DNA of 64,000 nt from assembly GCA_964408235.1 (NCBI GenBank), contig CAYOYN010000003.1, forward strand, positions 1-64,000, read 5' to 3'. The position numbers were made by a program, and so were the translations under genes. Of this stretch, positions 32,497-40,907 are shown piece after piece. Source of the stretch: SICU01 sp964408235 (GTDB taxonomy: Archaea > Nanobdellota > Nanobdellia > Pacearchaeales > GW2011-AR1). Position 1 is the stretch's first letter. Every line of letters starts with the position of its first letter. The notes under the pieces are model-generated. The model was not told the DNA's origin. It did no database searches and saw only the letters and a list, made by a program, of their open reading frames with translations.

Positions 32497-32986
32497 AAAG
32501 GGAGTTAGTATAATGGTAGGATATGTTTTACTAATCGCTATTGCTGTTGCCCTATCTACTGCCGTATTCTTTTATTTGAAATTGTATTTACCTGATGAAA
32601 GGCCAGAATGTGATGTGGATATAAGGCTGACAATTGATTCTGTAACTTGTGTTTGGGATACTCCTACAAACCCTGGTTCTGTAGTAATAGACTTGAATGT
32701 AACTAATAGAGGATTATTCAAGGTTGAAGGGGCTTACATAAAAATGGGAGATTATGACAGAGTTTTTAGAGAAGATTTGAATCCAGACCTTACCCTAATA
32801 TCTTCTTGTAATGGAAATACAGGATTTTTGAATCCTGGAGAAAAATTCTGTAAAAATTATTTCCGTAGCCCGGTTCCAACGATGCCTCAGGAAATAAGCG
32901 TACAACCAGTAGTTTGGATCGAGAACAAACCAATTTTATGCCCTAATGCAGTTGTTTCTAAGACCGTTACTTGTGTATCTCCTTAA
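32480..32986 (+). CDS. Pilin-like protein
   Basis: A 168-residue protein from TTG 32480 (GGGGGAG ribosome site just before it); ATG 32462 gives six more residues. N-terminus NRKGVSIMVGYVLLIAIAVAL has the KG-VS processing site and pilin helix. The outer domain has Cys residues (ERPECDVDIRL, DSVTCVWD, SSCNG, KFCKNYF, KPILCPNA, KTVTCVS), possibly three disulfides. Overlaps the preceding gene. Confidence 0.75.
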   Translation: MSPLNRKGVSIMVGYVLLIAIAVALSTAVFFYLKLYLPDERPECDVDIRLTIDSVTCVWDTPTNPGSVVIDLNVTNRGLFKVEGAYIKMGDYDRVFREDLNPDLTLISSCNGNTGFLNPGEKFCKNYFRSPVPTMPQEISVQPVVWIENKPILCPNAVVSKTVTCVSP

Positions 32987-33034
32987 TAACATATTGAGGT
33001 CAAGATATATAAAACAATAATCTCTTATTTGTTT

Positions 33035-33529
33035 ATGTTGAAAAACAAGAGAGGAGTTAGCCCTGTTGTAGCTACAGTTTTACTTATCGTAATTGTTGTT
33101 GTTTTAGGGGCGATAATATTTATTTGGGCAAGAGGATTTTTATCTGAAAGTGCAACTAAAGGAGACCGCGTTGTTGAAAATTCTTGTGAGGATATTAATT
33201 TTGAAGTTCAATTAGTTGATAGTGCAAGCCAATGTGGTGGTGGAGCTGCTATAGATATCAATAACATTGGAAATATACCTATTTATGGAGCCAAAGTTTT
33301 GAAATACGATGATGCTACTGGGGCCATTGATAGCTTAGCTTTAGCTGATGAAACCTTTGTAGGCGGAACAGTTACAGTAGGAAGATCATCTTATGTTTGC
33401 TTGAGCGGAATTACTTTAAGTAGTGGAGATAAATTTAGAATTATTCCTAAATTATTGGCAGAAAAAGAAAGTAGAAAAATAGCTTATACATGCCCTGAGA
33501 AAGATGGGCAGACAGTAGTTTATAATTGA
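33035..33529 (+). CDS. Archaeal type IV pilin
   Basis: A 164-residue protein. N-terminus KNKRGVSPVVATVLLIVIVV is the classical archaeal pilin signature: cut after RG, leaving a VSPVVATVLL helix for assembly. The outer domain has four Cys (ENSCEDINF, SQCGGG, SYVCLSG, AYTCPEK). ATG 33035 is set by TATA AGATATATAAAAC (33003-33015). Confidence 0.88.
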   Translation: MLKNKRGVSPVVATVLLIVIVVVLGAIIFIWARGFLSESATKGDRVVENSCEDINFEVQLVDSASQCGGGAAIDINNIGNIPIYGAKVLKYDDATGAIDSLALADETFVGGTVTVGRSSYVCLSGITLSSGDKFRIIPKLLAEKESRKIAYTCPEKDGQTVVYN

Positions 33530-33568
33530 TATAACAACATATAAAAAGTATTTTTAATAACGATATTT

Positions 33569-34096
33569 ATGGTGATGGTTTTCAGAAGAGGAGTTAGCCC
33601 TGTTGTTGCTACAGTTTTACTTCTTGTTTTAACAATTTCTATAGGTGGAGTAGTTTTCTCCGTAGTACTTCCTTTTGTTAATGATAAGCTTGGAGATAGC
33701 AAAGAATGTCTTGACACATTTGAGGGAGTAGAATTCCCTGAAAGTAAATTTAATTGTTACCTAAATAATGGTGCTTCTGGAATTGATGAAACTGGATTTT
33801 CAGTTAAAATAAATAAGGAAGGCATAACTAATGTAAAAGTTAGTTTAATAGACGATAATGGGAACTCTGATGTTTTTGAAATATTTGAGGGAAATGCAGA
33901 TGAAAGACATTTAAGGCCAATGGGTGGAAGTTATGGAGATGCATTGGAATTTCCTTCTGTAAGCGGACAGAGAACTTATGTAGCAGACAAATTCTATACT
34001 AAGGCAGAAATTTCTGCATTAACCCCTTCAGGAGATGTTTGCTCAGTTGCCGATATAATTGAATTTGAACCTTGTATCGGAGTTACTTTCCCATGA
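33569..34096 (+). CDS. Archaeal type IV pilin
   Basis: A 175-residue protein (or 173 from ATG 33575). N-terminus FRRGVSPVVATVLLLVLTIS matches the pilin processing and assembly signature and is nearly identical to the neighbour at 33035. The outer domain has four Cys (SKECLDTF, KFNCYLN, GDVCSVAD, FEPCIG). TATA ACATATAAAAAG (33537-33548) precedes it. Its stop overlaps the next start (ATGA). Confidence 0.88.
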   Translation: MVMVFRRGVSPVVATVLLLVLTISIGGVVFSVVLPFVNDKLGDSKECLDTFEGVEFPESKFNCYLNNGASGIDETGFSVKINKEGITNVKVSLIDDNGNSDVFEIFEGNADERHLRPMGGSYGDALEFPSVSGQRTYVADKFYTKAEISALTPSGDVCSVADIIEFEPCIGVTFP

Positions 34097-34620
34097 TTAA
34101 TAGACAAGGACAAGTTTGGGTTGAAACAGTAATTTATACATTGATAGGTCTTGCACTAATAGGCCTAGTTCTTGCTATTTTAACCCCTAAGATAAAAGAG
34201 TTTAGAGATAGAAGTGTCATAGAACAAACAATAGAGTCCCTTAATACTTTTGATTCAAAGATTATTGAAATACTAGACGCACCAGGAAACAAGAGAAAAA
34301 TTAGTTTAAAATTAGAGAGGGGAGAAATAATAGTAGACTCCTTGAATGATGAATTAAAATATGTTTTAGAAGAGTCTGATGTTAGATATTCCGAACCAGG
34401 AATAGAATTAAGCCTTGGAAGAATAAAAGTACTTACTGAGGAACTTACTGAGACATATAAAATTACATTATCCGTACCTTATGTTTACAATATAACTTAT
34501 GACGGGGCGGATAGAAATGAAGAAGCATTCCTTCCTGTAAGCATACCTTATGAATTCTTTGTTGAAAATAGAGGAATTTCTAACGGCAAAGCTTGGATAG
34601 ATATTACTGAAGGATCTTAG
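34093..34620 (+). CDS. Pilin-like protein (class III signal, GQ type)
   Basis: A 175-residue protein. N-terminus MINRQGQVWVETVIYTLIGL has the GQ-x-x-x-E pattern of class III signal peptides, with the Glu at mature position 5 that is characteristic of type IV pilins. ATG 34093 overlaps the previous stop, which decides the start over an upstream in-frame codon at 34072. Coupled to the pilin upstream and followed by the assembly ATPase. Confidence 0.82.
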   Translation: MINRQGQVWVETVIYTLIGLALIGLVLAILTPKIKEFRDRSVIEQTIESLNTFDSKIIEILDAPGNKRKISLKLERGEIIVDSLNDELKYVLEESDVRYSEPGIELSLGRIKVLTEELTETYKITLSVPYVYNITYDGADRNEEAFLPVSIPYEFFVENRGISNGKAWIDITEGS

Positions 34621-34668
34621 TTAGGTTTAAATGTATAATTGATTTTAGAATTTAGAGATGATGAAAAG

Positions 34669-36192
34669 ATGGTGATAAGTCTAAATCCTAATCCAGTTGT
34701 ACCAGCATTGCCTAAAACTACTGATAAAACTAAGGTCGATGTAAGATATGCATTAATTCAGCCTTTTGCTAATGCCCATATATATTGGGATGATGAATTT
34801 GGAGAACTAATATACGATGTTGAAGAACCAGTATTGAAAGATGAAGATAGGGAAACAATAAAGAAATTGGAAGACGCAATGATCGAATTGATTAACGTCA
34901 ATGTAGTAACTGAAAAAACTCCTGAAAAAATAATGGAATACGTTGACAAGACTGCTAAATTCCTAATAAGTGAGTTAAATCTAAAAATTGAAGAAGGAAA
35001 TTATGAAAAAATATTTTATTATTTATATAGAGATTTTGTAGGTTTTAACGAAATAGAACCTTTGTTAAGAGATTATTTTATTGAAGATATTGAATGTAAT
35101 GGAGTGAATACTCCGATATACATAGTTCACAGAACATATCACAATATTAGGACAACTTTGAAATTTAAGGAGATTGATCATTTGTCTAGCTTTGTAGAAA
35201 AACTGGCTCAACGTTCCGGAAAATATGTATCTTATTCTGAACCTTTGCTTGATGGAACACTTCCAGATGGAAGCAGAGTTAATGCAACTTATACTCAAGA
35301 TGTTACATCTAAAGGGCCTACATTTACTATCCGTAAATTTACTAAAATCCCTTGGACTCCTATTCAACTACTTTCGTTTAATACCTTGAGTCCTGAAATG
35401 CTTGCGTATTTCTGGATGCTTGTACAGTATAAAGCCAATATTTTCATAGCTGGAGGAACTTCATCTGGTAAAACTACATTACTCAATGCGATTGCGTTTT
35501 TCATCCCTCCAGAATCCCACGTTGTAAGCATTGAGGATACAAGAGAATTGAATTTACCTAGGGAGAATTGGATTCCAGCAGTGTCCAGAGTTGCAATGAG
35601 CAAGGGAGGCGTTGGAGAAATAGATCTTTTTGACTTGTTAAAAAACTCTTTCAGACAGAACCCTAATTATGTAATTGTTGGAGAAGTTAGAGGTAAGGAA
35701 GCTTTCGTATTGTTCCAGGGTATGGCCTCTGGACACCCATCTATAAGTACAATGCACGCAGATTCTGTAGATACTTTGATAAAACGTCTTGAAACTCCCC
35801 CTATCGAACTTTCACCTACTCTCGTAAATTCCCTTGACTGTGTTGCAATTATGACTCATGCATTAATTAAGAAGAATGAGACTAGAAGATTAAGAGAAAT
35901 AGTAGAAATAGTAAATGTTAAAGGGGATGGAATGGTTTTAGTAAACACCCCTTTTGTATGGAATCCTGCACAAGATGCTTTCTACTTTAAGAAAGAGAGC
36001 AAGGTTTTTGAAAAAATATCTATAAGGTATGGAGTAACAATAGAGGAATTGCAAAAAGAGTTTGCTAATAGGACTAAGTTACTTTACGAACTTTACAGGA
36101 GAAAAATATTTGACTTTGATGAAGTAAGAAAAATAGTTGTGGACTATTACAGAAGCCCTAAAGTAGTTCTTGAGAAAATGGGAATTAAATAA
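34669..36192 (+). CDS. Type IV pilus/secretion ATPase (PilT/VirB11/TadA-like)
   Basis: Motor ATPase for pilus assembly. Counted from ATG 34669 (507 residues; TTG 34639 is in frame): Walker A GGTSSGKT at 262-269, Asp box and Walker B-like VIVGEVRGKEAFVLFQ, and HADSVDTLIKRL with the His box. Fits archaeal TadA/PilB-type ATPases such as FlaI. Cytoplasmic, binding the TadC-type platform proteins encoded next. Confidence 0.92.
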   Translation: MVISLNPNPVVPALPKTTDKTKVDVRYALIQPFANAHIYWDDEFGELIYDVEEPVLKDEDRETIKKLEDAMIELINVNVVTEKTPEKIMEYVDKTAKFLISELNLKIEEGNYEKIFYYLYRDFVGFNEIEPLLRDYFIEDIECNGVNTPIYIVHRTYHNIRTTLKFKEIDHLSSFVEKLAQRSGKYVSYSEPLLDGTLPDGSRVNATYTQDVTSKGPTFTIRKFTKIPWTPIQLLSFNTLSPEMLAYFWMLVQYKANIFIAGGTSSGKTTLLNAIAFFIPPESHVVSIEDTRELNLPRENWIPAVSRVAMSKGGVGEIDLFDLLKNSFRQNPNYVIVGEVRGKEAFVLFQGMASGHPSISTMHADSVDTLIKRLETPPIELSPTLVNSLDCVAIMTHALIKKNETRRLREIVEIVNVKGDGMVLVNTPFVWNPAQDAFYFKKESKVFEKISIRYGVTIEELQKEFANRTKLLYELYRRKIFDFDEVRKIVVDYYRSPKVVLEKMGIK

Positions 36193-36225
36193 AAGGTATA
36201 TAAAGCAAAATACATTCGTATAATT

Positions 36226-36387
36226 ATGAAAAAAGAGGATGTTTTTTTAGCATATAAAATGCTTGTGCAAATGAAGGAACTATCTGAAAAACTTGATGAT
36301 TCTATAAAAAAAGAAGATTTTGAGAGAGCTAATCAATTCAAACAAAAAATATTGGAATTACAAAGGAGCATTAAAAAAATATTATGA
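36226..36387 (+). CDS. Small coiled-coil protein (53 aa) in pilus operon
   Basis: Open frame ATG 36226 to TGA 36385-36387. The peptide (MKKEDVFLAYKMLVQMKELS start, ILELQRSIKKIL end) is strongly helical and charged with heptad-like leucines. TATA GGTATATAAAGC (about 36195-36206) lies about 25 bases upstream. Its stop overlaps the start of the first TadC-like gene (ATGA), so it is a real part of the unit between the ATPase and the platform. Function unknown. Confidence 0.7.
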   Translation: MKKEDVFLAYKMLVQMKELSEKLDDSIKKEDFERANQFKQKILELQRSIKKIL

Positions 36388-37694
36388 TTATTGAAAACTT
36401 GAAAGCAAATATAGATACTGAAATAAGTATGGTGCGAGAACTTGATAAAATTTATTCTAGCGAAATTGAACTAGATGCTGAAGAGATTAGAATCTATACA
36501 AAGATTGCAGAGTCATTAATTCGAAGAATTGGGATGTTGAATGATAGTGTTCCAGAGATACTTGATAAAATTTCTACAAATAAATTAAGTGTAAAAAATG
36601 AAAGTGAAGAAGTTAAGGGTCTTGAGGTTGTACCGTTGAGCTCAAACCAAACAAGAGAAGTTGCAGTCGTGGTTTCTGAAAGAAATAGATCTGAATTTTT
36701 GAGGGAGCTTAATATTGACTCACAGTTACTTAAAAAAATAAAGAAGAAACAAAAAGAAAAACCTAAAAAATTAGAACAATTCAACACCACTAATTGGTAC
36801 GGTAAAATTTCTAACAAGTGGTTTTTTAATTTCTCGCAGAGACTACTAAATGAAGGGAGTTTCAAATCCCTTATTATGGATATAAGAAAAAGCAACCTTA
36901 GTATCTTATCAACCACTTATTTGTCTATGATGTTTATGTCAATTTTTATTGCTTCTTTCATAGGAATATTTCTTATGATCTTTATGTTATTTTTCACCAT
37001 AGATGCACTTAATCTATCTATAGAGGCATATTCCGGATCTTATCTTCTTAGGCTCGTGAAAATATTATGGGTTCCAATTGCAGTCCCTGGAATAGCATTT
37101 CTGTTATTCTATTCGTACCCTGCAGCTGAAAAAAAATCTACTGCTGGAAAGATAAACCAAGAAATCCCCTTTGTTGTAATTCACATGGCCTCTATTTCAG
37201 GGTCTGGAATAGAACCAATTGAATTGTTTAAGATAATTGCAACTAGTAAGGAATATGAATTTGCAGGAAATGAATTTCGTAAAATATTAAACCAAACAAA
37301 TCTTTATGGTTATGACTTGAGTACTGCTTTAAGAAATGTTTCTCTTTCAACTCCTAGTTCTAAATTTTCTGAATTGTTGAATGGTATGGCGGTTACAATA
37401 AATTCAGGAGGAGATATGAGAAAATTCTTTGAAAAAAGAGCAGAAAGCTTGCTTTTAGAATATAGGCTGGAAAGAGAGAAAGCCAACAAATCCGCTGAAA
37501 CATTTATGGACTTGTATATTAGCATTGTAATTGCAACTCCTATGATTATGGTTATGTTATTAGTAATTATATCAATCTCTAAAATAAGTACGGGCTTTAA
37601 TCCTACTCAGATGACTACTGCCATTATAGGTCTCGTCGCCATCGTTAATGTATTATTCATTGCATTCTTGCACATGAAACAACCAAACTACTAA
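36384..37694 (+). CDS. Pilus platform protein, TadC/GspF type II secretion F domain
   Basis: A 436-residue membrane protein. The cytoplasmic N-terminal region (about 1-150) is charged. Membrane helices at about 175-205, 225-245, and two at the C-terminus surround a T2SSF domain (QEIPFVVIHMASISGSGIEP, DLSTALRNVSLSTPSSKFSELL). Works with the ATPase to extract and assemble pilins. Coupled to the coiled-coil gene. Confidence 0.88.
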   Translation: MIIENLKANIDTEISMVRELDKIYSSEIELDAEEIRIYTKIAESLIRRIGMLNDSVPEILDKISTNKLSVKNESEEVKGLEVVPLSSNQTREVAVVVSERNRSEFLRELNIDSQLLKKIKKKQKEKPKKLEQFNTTNWYGKISNKWFFNFSQRLLNEGSFKSLIMDIRKSNLSILSTTYLSMMFMSIFIASFIGIFLMIFMLFFTIDALNLSIEAYSGSYLLRLVKILWVPIAVPGIAFLLFYSYPAAEKKSTAGKINQEIPFVVIHMASISGSGIEPIELFKIIATSKEYEFAGNEFRKILNQTNLYGYDLSTALRNVSLSTPSSKFSELLNGMAVTINSGGDMRKFFEKRAESLLLEYRLEREKANKSAETFMDLYISIVIATPMIMVMLLVIISISKISTGFNPTQMTTAIIGLVAIVNVLFIAFLHMKQPNY

Positions 37695-37695
37695 T

Positions 37696-38553
37696 ATGAT
37701 ACTCAAAAAAGCACACTGGATAGGAATAATATTTGGATTAGTTTTAGTCGCCCTAGATTTTATATTCTTTTTTGGAGAAAATCTTTTCTACTTCCTTATT
37801 GGAATAGCAATGACAGTTATAGCATTACCTTTTGTTGCGACAACGATATTTGAGACAAATTTAGAAAAAGAAAAAAATGAACAATTTTTAGAGTTTGCAA
37901 GAGCCTTGGCTGAGAACGTTAAGGGTGGAACACCTATAGGCCAAAGTATTAGAAATATGAGGAACAAGAATTTTGGATCTCTTACAGATAACATAGGAAA
38001 ACTTGCAAATCAGATATCTATGGGAATCCCTATGAGCAAGGCACTTGATACATTTGCAGATGATATTGGAAGTATTACAGTTAAGAGAGCTATTTCTTTG
38101 ATTAAAGAAGCTGAGATGGCTGGAGGAAAAATAGATGATATACTGGACTCTGTGGCTTCATCTATTTACCAAGTTGAAAAATTAAAAAAAGAAAGAGCTG
38201 CATCCATATCCTCTCTTGTAGTCCAAGGATACATAATATTCTTCATATTCATAGGAATAATGCTTGTAATGCAGTTCAAAATTATACCATTGACTGAAGA
38301 CGTCAATAGTGTTGGAGGTTTAGAGGGAATTGGAGGAGGTTTTGGCACTACTGTTGGGGCTGGAAGCGGAGAGGCATTTTCAACAGATGATTTGTCTAGA
38401 CCATTATTATGGATGCTTCTCCTTCAAGGATTTTTCAGCGGACTTGCAATTGGTAAACTTTCTGAAGGAACTGTTAAAGCAGGAGTAAAACACTCTTTTG
38501 TTATGACAATCGCTGCATTTTTGATTTCTACAGGCGCTAAATTGTTTTTGTAA
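37696..38553 (+). CDS. Pilus platform protein, TadC-like (second copy)
   Basis: A 285-residue membrane protein with the T2SSF pattern: FLEFARALAENVKGGTPIGQ, SMGIPMSKALDTFADDIGS and AEMAGGKIDDILDSVA. Helices near the N-terminus (two), at about 170-190 and the C-terminus. A Gly-rich loop (GGLEGIGGGFGTTVGAGSG) lies outside the membrane. It follows the first copy by one base, giving the TadB/TadC-like pair. Its end overlaps the methyltransferase on the other strand by 17 bases. Confidence 0.88.
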   Translation: MILKKAHWIGIIFGLVLVALDFIFFFGENLFYFLIGIAMTVIALPFVATTIFETNLEKEKNEQFLEFARALAENVKGGTPIGQSIRNMRNKNFGSLTDNIGKLANQISMGIPMSKALDTFADDIGSITVKRAISLIKEAEMAGGKIDDILDSVASSIYQVEKLKKERAASISSLVVQGYIIFFIFIGIMLVMQFKIIPLTEDVNSVGGLEGIGGGFGTTVGAGSGEAFSTDDLSRPLLWMLLLQGFFSGLAIGKLSEGTVKAGVKHSFVMTIAAFLISTGAKLFL

Positions 38554-39298
38554 TAATATAAAATAATTCTTGCTTAGTGCGTTTAACTTCATAACTATAT
38601 TTTAAGACCTTTAGAATTGTTTCAAACCACCTTCTATAAGGGCTATTCATTGGTTTGCCAGTCAATGTTCTTGTTGCAAAACTTACTAAGAAAAATTTTG
38701 TATCTATTGTTTGAAGTAAATGTTTAGATATTTTAGTTCTATCATCTCCTAAAATATCTAGGACTTTGAAAATTATGCACAAATCTACTTTTGGAAAGTT
38801 TTCTATAGATCTAATATCTTTATGGTGAATATCTCCGTCAATTCCTTTTATTTTGAATAATTGTTCTACTATGTCTAAATCGTTATGGTTGATATCAAAG
38901 GCATGGTATTTTACCCCTTTTTGGGCTATTGCTACAGGGTTTATCCCGCAACCTAAGTCCAGGATGCTTTTAGGATTTATTTTTTTTATCATTTCTTTCA
39001 CTAATGGATAATCTTCTAGCCTCTCTCTTGTAGATGAATGATTTGACAATAATTCCTCAAAATTTTCAGTTTTTACTAAAGTTTGCCTATTTTTTATATT
39101 AGATTTTGAAGCATATTGGCCAGCGTATCTGCGCAACTCTTCCCTTACTTCTTTTATTATGATTTTACGACTTTTTTCTGATGAAATATCTTTTATTTTG
39201 TTTTTATTAATGTATGAATCTAGAACTGACTCTACTAAAGTATCTGGAAGACCATTTAATTCGTATTTTTCTTTTATCTTTTTTATTAGATTATTCAT
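38537..39298 (-). CDS. 16S rRNA methyltransferase, ArmA/Rmt (m7G1405) family homologue
   Basis: A 253-residue SAM-dependent methyltransferase. A helical N-terminal domain (about 1-100) carries LLSNHSSTRERL (residues 83-94), followed by the SAM site SILDLGCGINPVAIA (111-125), YHAFDINHNDLDI, and the C-terminal SFATRTLTGKPM-RWFE-ELFYIITK pattern. Blocks, order and length match aminoglycoside-resistance 16S rRNA G1405 N7-methyltransferases (ArmA: LLKIHSSTNERV, DFGCGFNPLAL, SFPIKSLSGK from memory). Whether it methylates G1405, another rRNA base or another RNA is unknown. It lies on the opposite strand inside the pilus locus and has no obvious link to it. Confidence 0.82.
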   Translation of the reverse strand: MNNLIKKIKEKYELNGLPDTLVESVLDSYINKNKIKDISSEKSRKIIIKEVREELRRYAGQYASKSNIKNRQTLVKTENFEELLSNHSSTRERLEDYPLVKEMIKKINPKSILDLGCGINPVAIAQKGVKYHAFDINHNDLDIVEQLFKIKGIDGDIHHKDIRSIENFPKVDLCIIFKVLDILGDDRTKISKHLLQTIDTKFFLVSFATRTLTGKPMNSPYRRWFETILKVLKYSYEVKRTKQELFYIITKTI

Positions 39299-39348
39299 GT
39301 TAGACCTATAAGTAAACCTATATAAATAAAGTTAAGTTTTTAATTTGA

Positions 39349-40050
39349 ATGAATAAAAAGGGGTTAAGCCACATAGAATTTGTGGTTTCATTTGTGATAT
39401 TTATAGGATTTATAGTATTTGCATTTGTATTTTTTAATCCGTTAAGTAGTCAAAGAACTTTGAAATCTACAATGGATTATGCATGGATAGAGGTCTCTGA
39501 AGAAGGCAAAGAAGAGGTTGAGACATATTCCGTTTCTATTAACGCATTAAATAACTTAGATCTAAAGATCAGGATCGATGATGTGCCTCTTGGTTACAAT
39601 GCTTCTGTAGAAGATGTTGATGGTCTACCCATTAGCACCCATAGGGATTCAGCAGGAATAGTTTATTTTTCCAGAGATTCTATTGATGATAGATTCTTTA
39701 GAATAAGGTATGCTAAATCTTTAACTGATAGTAGGCCACCAATTCCTGCTGCGACAGACCTTACTGGGAACTACGGAATTTCATCTTCAGAAGTTAAAGA
39801 CTTTTATTTTGAAAATTTATTTTTGGAATTAAACAATAGCTATTATATGAATTATTCTGAATTGAAAGAAGAACTTAATTTACCTAATAGAATGGAATTT
39901 GGGTTCATAGTTAAATTTGAGGATTCTGAGATAAGAGCGGTAAATGAGATACCTGCTGACATTGAAGTCTTATCTAAAAACGACAGAGTTGAAATCATAA
40001 GAGCATCTGGTAAGCGCGAATATGCAGAGGTCACAGTATTAGTATGGTGA
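39349..40050 (+). CDS. Pilin-like protein
   Basis: A 233-residue protein. N-terminus MNKKGLSHIEFVVSFVIFIG has a basic leader ending in Gly, a small residue and Glu at mature position 5 before the hydrophobic helix, like type IV prepilins. The outer domain is about 200 residues, without evident repeats. TATA CTATATAAATAAAG (about 39319-39332) is about 25 bases upstream. Overlaps the next gene by 7 bases. Confidence 0.7.
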   Translation: MNKKGLSHIEFVVSFVIFIGFIVFAFVFFNPLSSQRTLKSTMDYAWIEVSEEGKEEVETYSVSINALNNLDLKIRIDDVPLGYNASVEDVDGLPISTHRDSAGIVYFSRDSIDDRFFRIRYAKSLTDSRPPIPAATDLTGNYGISSSEVKDFYFENLFLELNNSYYMNYSELKEELNLPNRMEFGFIVKFEDSEIRAVNEIPADIEVLSKNDRVEIIRASGKREYAEVTVLVW

Positions 40051-40448
40051 GAAAAGGTATAGCTAGAATAATTGAACTATTAATTGCAATAACTTTGATT
40101 TCAGTAATTTTACTTGTAACTTATAAGCAAAATTTGCCTACACAAGAAACTCAAGATTTATCTGAAAATGCGCGAGATATCCTTGCAGAAATAAGCACCA
40201 TGGAAGATTTAAGATCTGAAATAATAACAAATCAAATAAATGTCCAGTCTATGAGCAATACCCTTGTTTTTATCAATAATAGCTTACCAGATTATATTAA
40301 TTTTGAATTGAGGGCTTGCGTTATAACTAGTGCATGCGGGCAGGCAAGTTACATTGGAAATGTATATTCTGCAGAAAGAATAATAAGCACAAGTAAAAGT
40401 GATTTTAGTCCAGTTAAATTGAGACTATTTCTATGGATACAAGAATGA
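40044..40448 (+). CDS. Pilin-like protein
   Basis: A 134-residue protein. N-terminus MVRKGIARIIELLIAITLIS has a short basic leader ending KG and then a hydrophobic helix with Glu, resembling minor pilins. The outer part has two Cys (ELRACVITSACGQA). It overlaps the previous gene and the archease gene (ATGA), linking the pilus cluster to the tRNA ligase genes in one transcript. Confidence 0.65.
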   Translation: MVRKGIARIIELLIAITLISVILLVTYKQNLPTQETQDLSENARDILAEISTMEDLRSEIITNQINVQSMSNTLVFINNSLPDYINFELRACVITSACGQASYIGNVYSAERIISTSKSDFSPVKLRLFLWIQE

Positions 40449-40870
40449 AATTTGAGTTTTTAGAACATACAGGTGACATCAAATTCAAAGCCTATGGTAA
40501 AAATTTAGACGATTTATTTGAAAATTCAGTCCTTGCTATCTCTTCAGTTTTTTCTAGAGGAAAGAAAATTAATGATAAGAAAAAAAGAGAAATAAAGATT
40601 AGAGGCAAAGATTATGAAAGTCTTCTTTACAAATTCCTTGGAGAAATTATTTACTTATTTGATGCGGATAGCTTTATTGTTTCGAAAGCTAAAGTAAAAC
40701 TAACAGATAAATATGTTAAGGGTGAGGAAAATACACTTACAGCAATATTGTATGGTGATGATACTAAGAACTACAAAGATTTAGATGCAGTTAAATCTCC
40801 GACATATGCTGAAATGTACGTAAAGAAAGAAGGAAAAAATTTTGTTTGCCAGGTTGTTTTGGATGTATAA
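40445..40870 (+). CDS. Archease, RtcB activator
   Basis: Small acidic protein that promotes guanylylation and multiple turnover of the RNA ligase RtcB. The 141-residue protein begins MKFEFLEHTGDIKFKAYGKN, the archease signature, with the metal-binding Asp in HTGD and KSPTYAEMYV near the end. ATG 40445 overlaps the pilin stop; four extra residues would come from ATG 40433. RtcB follows 37 bases later, with its own TATA (GTTTAAATAAC, about 40877-40887). Confidence 0.95.
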   Translation: MKFEFLEHTGDIKFKAYGKNLDDLFENSVLAISSVFSRGKKINDKKKREIKIRGKDYESLLYKFLGEIIYLFDADSFIVSKAKVKLTDKYVKGEENTLTAILYGDDTKNYKDLDAVKSPTYAEMYVKKEGKNFVCQVVLDV

Positions 40871-40907
40871 GCAGTTTGTTTAAATAACACAAATTAGGTT
40901 ACTAGAT

